A stretch of 64,000 bases of DNA from Kuschelorhynchus macadamiae (lineage: Eukaryota; Arthropoda; Insecta; Coleoptera; Curculionidae), in assembly GCA_030620095.1 (NCBI GenBank), contig JAUTXW010003579.1:434001-498000 (forward strand), in the 5' to 3' direction. The notes under the pieces are model-generated. The model did not search any database and was not told the DNA's origin. It worked only from the letters and a program-made list of their open reading frames with translations. Both the position numbers and the translations under genes were made by a program. This document shows, piece after piece, positions 60,742-64,000 of this stretch (position 1 is the stretch's first letter; the number at the start of each line of letters is the position of its first letter).

Positions 60742-63700
60742 CAGTGGCGTAACTAGCCTACGCTGCGCCTGGTGCGGATTGTGGATCTTGCGCCCTTCAT
60801 AGGAATCCTGCTGAAGTCCCTCCACCGGAGGCGGAAAATTTTTGATAGCCACGCCCATATTTTAAAATAAAAGTCGTTCAAAAATCATGCCCAAGATAAA
60901 AAATTGTTAATGGATTTTTATTTGATAACGTGCGCAGTTACCATTTTTTGAACCCTTTGAGACAAGAAAAAAAGTAATTTTGTTTTTTTTATTATTAATT
61001 TTCACATTGATTTAATTAATAATTTGAACAAACAACAGTTAGAAAAAATAAATCACATTATTTTAATAAACAAAACGGACATTTTTAAAACAAAGAGAAA
61101 CATTTTTAAAATTTGGTGAAATGGGAACTCTTAAAACAAGGAGTTAAATCAGTGAACACTTAAGCTACCTAAGAACTAAAACTAATTTATAAAGTAATTT
61201 TGCGAGATTTGCGAGACGCAAACTCGTCGATGAGTGAATCAAAATCCAATTGTTTCGCAATAGAATTTTCAATTGATAAAATTCCTAACCCCCTGAGCCT
61301 TTGCTGGCCCATTGACGATCTTAAATATGTTTTTATCAGTTTTAGCTTACTGAAAGCTCTTTCGCAAGATGCGACTGTTACAGGAAGGGTAAGGAAAATC
61401 TTGAGAGCTGTATCTACGTTTGGAAAAGTATCTGCCAAAGAGAATTCGTGAAGTTTTTGCAGCGTGTCTTGAAGGTTCTCGGATTCAGTTTCAGAAAATA
61501 ATACATCTGATTGAAATTTTAATGATTCCAGTTCGCCTAAAAAGTCTAATGCGTTTATATCGCGTTCATATTCATTTGCTAAATCTCTGGCATGCTTTTT
61601 TAGCGTTTCGACGTCATTGTGTTTCAAGTTAGCAATTGATAAAAAATTAAAATCTTTTGCAATTGTATTCATATTTTCGAACCTCCATTTTAGATCGACT
61701 AATAATGAATCTATCGCCTGAAATATTTGTGTCCTAAATTTTTCTTTGCTGTTTAAATTGTACCCTTCATCAGTGCTCTCGTCCAGATCTTGCCGTTTAA
61801 TTCGTGTTTTTCTTTTTTCCGGAAAGTGGTCGTCAATATCTATTTCTTGTGCCAGATCTTGAGCATCATTGAAATATTTTCCAAAAGATTCATTTCGTAT
61901 TTCTTGGACCTGTTTTGTTAAACCTTCAATTATTTTTGAAGCAGTATCCAGTGTAATATCTTTGCTTTGGAGGGTTTTATTTATTCGATCTATAGCAGTT
62001 AAAATTCTGGACCAAATTTGCAGGAAACAAAGAAACTTGAAATCGATGCTGTTGATCAAACTTTGTGCACCAGAGATCGTCTCTGCGTTAAAATTGTTGG
62101 ACGTCAATGTATTTAGAGCACCCATTACTCCTTTAAGCTGGTGATATAAAGCATTTACCGCTTTGGCTTTGGAAGACCACCGAGTATCCGCATGACATTT
62201 TAAAGTTATTTGAATCTTCTCCAATAAAATATTCCAACGTATTGTTGACCCAGAAAAAAAAGTAAATATTCTCTGAACGGTCACAAAAAAAGTTATTATG
62301 TCCGGTGTAACGCTGGCAGCATGTACTCCTGCCAAGTTAAGACTATGTGCTGCACATGGCACAAATCGAGCATATTTATTAATTTCTTTAATTTTAGCTT
62401 GTACGCCGTTGTATTTCCCGCTCATATTGCTACCGTTATCATAGCCTTGTCCTCGAATATTGGATATATCTAATTCATCCGCTTCTATCTTGTCCAAAAT
62501 TTCTTTTGATAAACCCTCGCCGGTTTTCTGATATGAATGTATAAAATCAACAAATCGTTCTTCAATAGCAACTTTTCCTTTGGTAGTTTTTACATATCTT
62601 ATAATTTGAGACATCTGCTCGTTATGTGCAAGGTCCGGAGTGCAGTCAAAAAGAATTGAATAATATTTGGCTGCTTTTACTTCCGCAATAATATGTTTTT
62701 TAACAGCACCACTCATTAAACTAATAATTTCATTCTGTATCAGCGGAGAAATATATGATACCTGTCCCTTTTTGTGTGTTTCTATGTGATATTTTAACTC
62801 TGGATCATATTTGGAAATCATGTTAAGAGCACTTAAAAAAACTCCTGAACCGGAGTCTCCCAATTTTTCATTGTGTCCCCTCAATGCTAAATTGTTTTCA
62901 GCGCAAAAAAGAACAATACTAATATGTATATTTAAAATATGTCTCCACTTCATTTTTTCCCGTTGTATGGCTGATTGGAGTGCATTATCTATGGAAGAGT
63001 GAGATTTAATGCTCTTTTCTAACGTTTTCCACCTTATCACATTTTGTAAATGGCGCGACGAATGCTCGTGATCTGGAATTCTAGGACTTAAATGACGCCA
63101 GTTGGTAAACCCTTTTTCTGGATTAGCTATAGGTGGTGTATTTGGATTTGTTGAAAGTTTTTCATTAAAAAGAATGCACGGAAAACAAAATACCGCTTGT
63201 CTTTTGCAGCTATAAATTATCCAGGTCCTCTCCGTATATAGTCCATTGGGTAATTTTCTTTTAAACCAGTCTCGAGAAAACGTCCTTTTGGCAGTATCAT
63301 TGGAGGTCATATCCGTAGAAGAAAAATCAAAATGTTTACCCTGATCAGGACCTTGTTCGACCAAAAAACATCGAATTTGATCTGTCATTGGGTACCAAGT
63401 AACAGGATCATTTCTATCGACGGTGACGGTTGTATTCGCAACTACGATATCTAGATCCAGAGCATCTTGAACATCGGGCTCATCATTTCCATGGGAAGTA
63501 TTTGAAGATTCATTGTCGTCATCCTGCACAATCGGGTCATTTCGGTTATCTTCCAGACATAAATTAAATGTTTCCGATACTTCCTGCGACGTAGATGGTA
63601 ATGGCAATGATGAAATATTTGTATAGTCAGTATCTCTTTTCTCTTCGCTATTAGATATCAGATGGTCACTAGTTTTAGCCCATTTAAGTAATGTGTCGGC

Positions 63701-64000
63701 CATTTTTTTACTATTGGCTTCTTTTACTCTTTTTCGTTTCCGAAACTCCGCGCCAGATGGTCTTTTTGATGACATTTTTGACAAATACCACCTTGGTTCT
63801 TAAATCTAAAATAAAACAAGAAAATCCCTTCATTTCTGATGGTGAACTTAGATTTGAAGATTGCTATTATATATTATAGCTTCGCGAGTGCGGCCAAGAA
63901 GAGTGAAATTTTTTTATTTTTTTTTAATTCTGCTCTTGGAAAAACGTAAAAAACGTCTTTTTATTTATAGTAATGTAAGAACGCAATTTATATATACCTA
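60742..64000 (-). mobile_element. hAT transposon with ZMYM1-like transposase, right end not reached
   Basis: The terminal repeat CAGTGGCGTAACTAGCC (60742-60758), typical of insect hAT elements, lies downstream of the transposase gene, so this is the element's 3' end. No matching GGCTAGTTACGCCACTG is seen before 64000, so the 5' end is beyond the window or lost. Confidence 0.75.
61187..63784 (-). CDS. hAT transposase (zinc finger MYM-type protein 1-like)
   Basis: 865 residues, uninterrupted, from ATG 63784 (a second Met is three codons on, so the start is approximate). The N-terminus is basic (KRPSGAEFRKRKRVK) with an acidic linker. A TTF-type zinc finger lies at about residues 165-250: RDWFKRKLPNGLYTERTWI, CKRQAVFCFPCILF and a His-containing EHSSRHL. 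DUF4371/RNase H-like catalytic part: ILFDCTPDLAHNEQ (about 380, first Asp), GQGYDNGSNMSG (about 446, second Asp), CAAHSLNLAG and ADTRWSS. The C-terminal hAT dimerisation domain is ALKIFLTLPVTVASCERAFS, KLKLIKTYLRSSMGQQRL and GILSIEN (about 790-840), with the catalytic Glu in CERAFS. The length matches the insect ZMYM1-like family. It would excise and insert the element. No lesion is visible. Confidence 0.92.
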   Translation of the reverse strand: MSKMSSKRPSGAEFRKRKRVKEANSKKMADTLLKWAKTSDHLISNSEEKRDTDYTNISSLPLPSTSQEVSETFNLCLEDNRNDPIVQDDDNESSNTSHGNDEPDVQDALDLDIVVANTTVTVDRNDPVTWYPMTDQIRCFLVEQGPDQGKHFDFSSTDMTSNDTAKRTFSRDWFKRKLPNGLYTERTWIIYSCKRQAVFCFPCILFNEKLSTNPNTPPIANPEKGFTNWRHLSPRIPDHEHSSRHLQNVIRWKTLEKSIKSHSSIDNALQSAIQREKMKWRHILNIHISIVLFCAENNLALRGHNEKLGDSGSGVFLSALNMISKYDPELKYHIETHKKGQVSYISPLIQNEIISLMSGAVKKHIIAEVKAAKYYSILFDCTPDLAHNEQMSQIIRYVKTTKGKVAIEERFVDFIHSYQKTGEGLSKEILDKIEADELDISNIRGQGYDNGSNMSGKYNGVQAKIKEINKYARFVPCAAHSLNLAGVHAASVTPDIITFFVTVQRIFTFFSGSTIRWNILLEKIQITLKCHADTRWSSKAKAVNALYHQLKGVMGALNTLTSNNFNAETISGAQSLINSIDFKFLCFLQIWSRILTAIDRINKTLQSKDITLDTASKIIEGLTKQVQEIRNESFGKYFNDAQDLAQEIDIDDHFPEKRKTRIKRQDLDESTDEGYNLNSKEKFRTQIFQAIDSLLVDLKWRFENMNTIAKDFNFLSIANLKHNDVETLKKHARDLANEYERDINALDFLGELESLKFQSDVLFSETESENLQDTLQKLHEFSLADTFPNVDTALKIFLTLPVTVASCERAFSKLKLIKTYLRSSMGQQRLRGLGILSIENSIAKQLDFDSLIDEFASRKSRKITL

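Overview
The window is transposon-dense, AT-rich eukaryotic DNA, most likely from an insect with a large repeat-laden genome. Three things point that way. There are spliced exons with consensus GT/AG sites. There is an insect-type errantivirus (Ty3/gypsy class with an env gene and a tRNA-Ser primer site). There is also a mix of hAT, Penelope-like, R2-like and RNase H-bearing LINE relics. Nothing looks bacterial. I cannot name the species.

Layout. 1-6.9 kb: mostly non-coding, with an inverted-repeat element (2.6-3.2 kb) and two small hAT scraps. 7.0-16.4 kb: a nest of transposons up to four deep. A ZBED/Charlie-like hAT (minus) is split by a second hAT (plus, exact 8-bp target duplication). 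The second hAT's transposase is split by a 4.2-kb insertion with P-like ends, and that insertion holds a further short element. 16.8 kb: a hairpin carrying two tRNA-like halves in opposite orientation. 17-18 kb: a broken Crypton-type tyrosine recombinase. 19.1-23.8 kb: a dead LINE with APE endonuclease and RNase H but no reverse-transcriptase core. 25.16-33.13 kb: a complete but mutated errantivirus (minus) flanked by TATA duplications.

The only convincing host gene is a PHRF1-like RING-finger gene on the minus strand. Its first coding exon is at 40.14-40.35 kb and its RING exon at about 33.97-34.25 kb, and the splice phases match. Its 5.9-kb intron is full of tandem repeats and a foldback element. 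From 40.9 to 42.6 kb lies an R2-like LINE relic; 46-50.4 kb holds Penelope fragments and a second foldback element.

50.63-58.06 kb is a large palindrome with arms of about 3.2 kb and a spacer of about 1 kb. In and beside the spacer is a tandem repeat of about 367 bp. One copy carries, on the minus strand, what reads as a type I hammerhead ribozyme, suggesting a Penelope pseudo-LTR or an animal retrozyme. 58.8-60.56 kb is a nearly intact Penelope RT/GIY-YIG gene, and 60.74 kb to the window end is a hAT element with an intact 865-residue ZMYM1-like transposase. About a dozen (TA)n arrays sit at the junctions of many of these elements.
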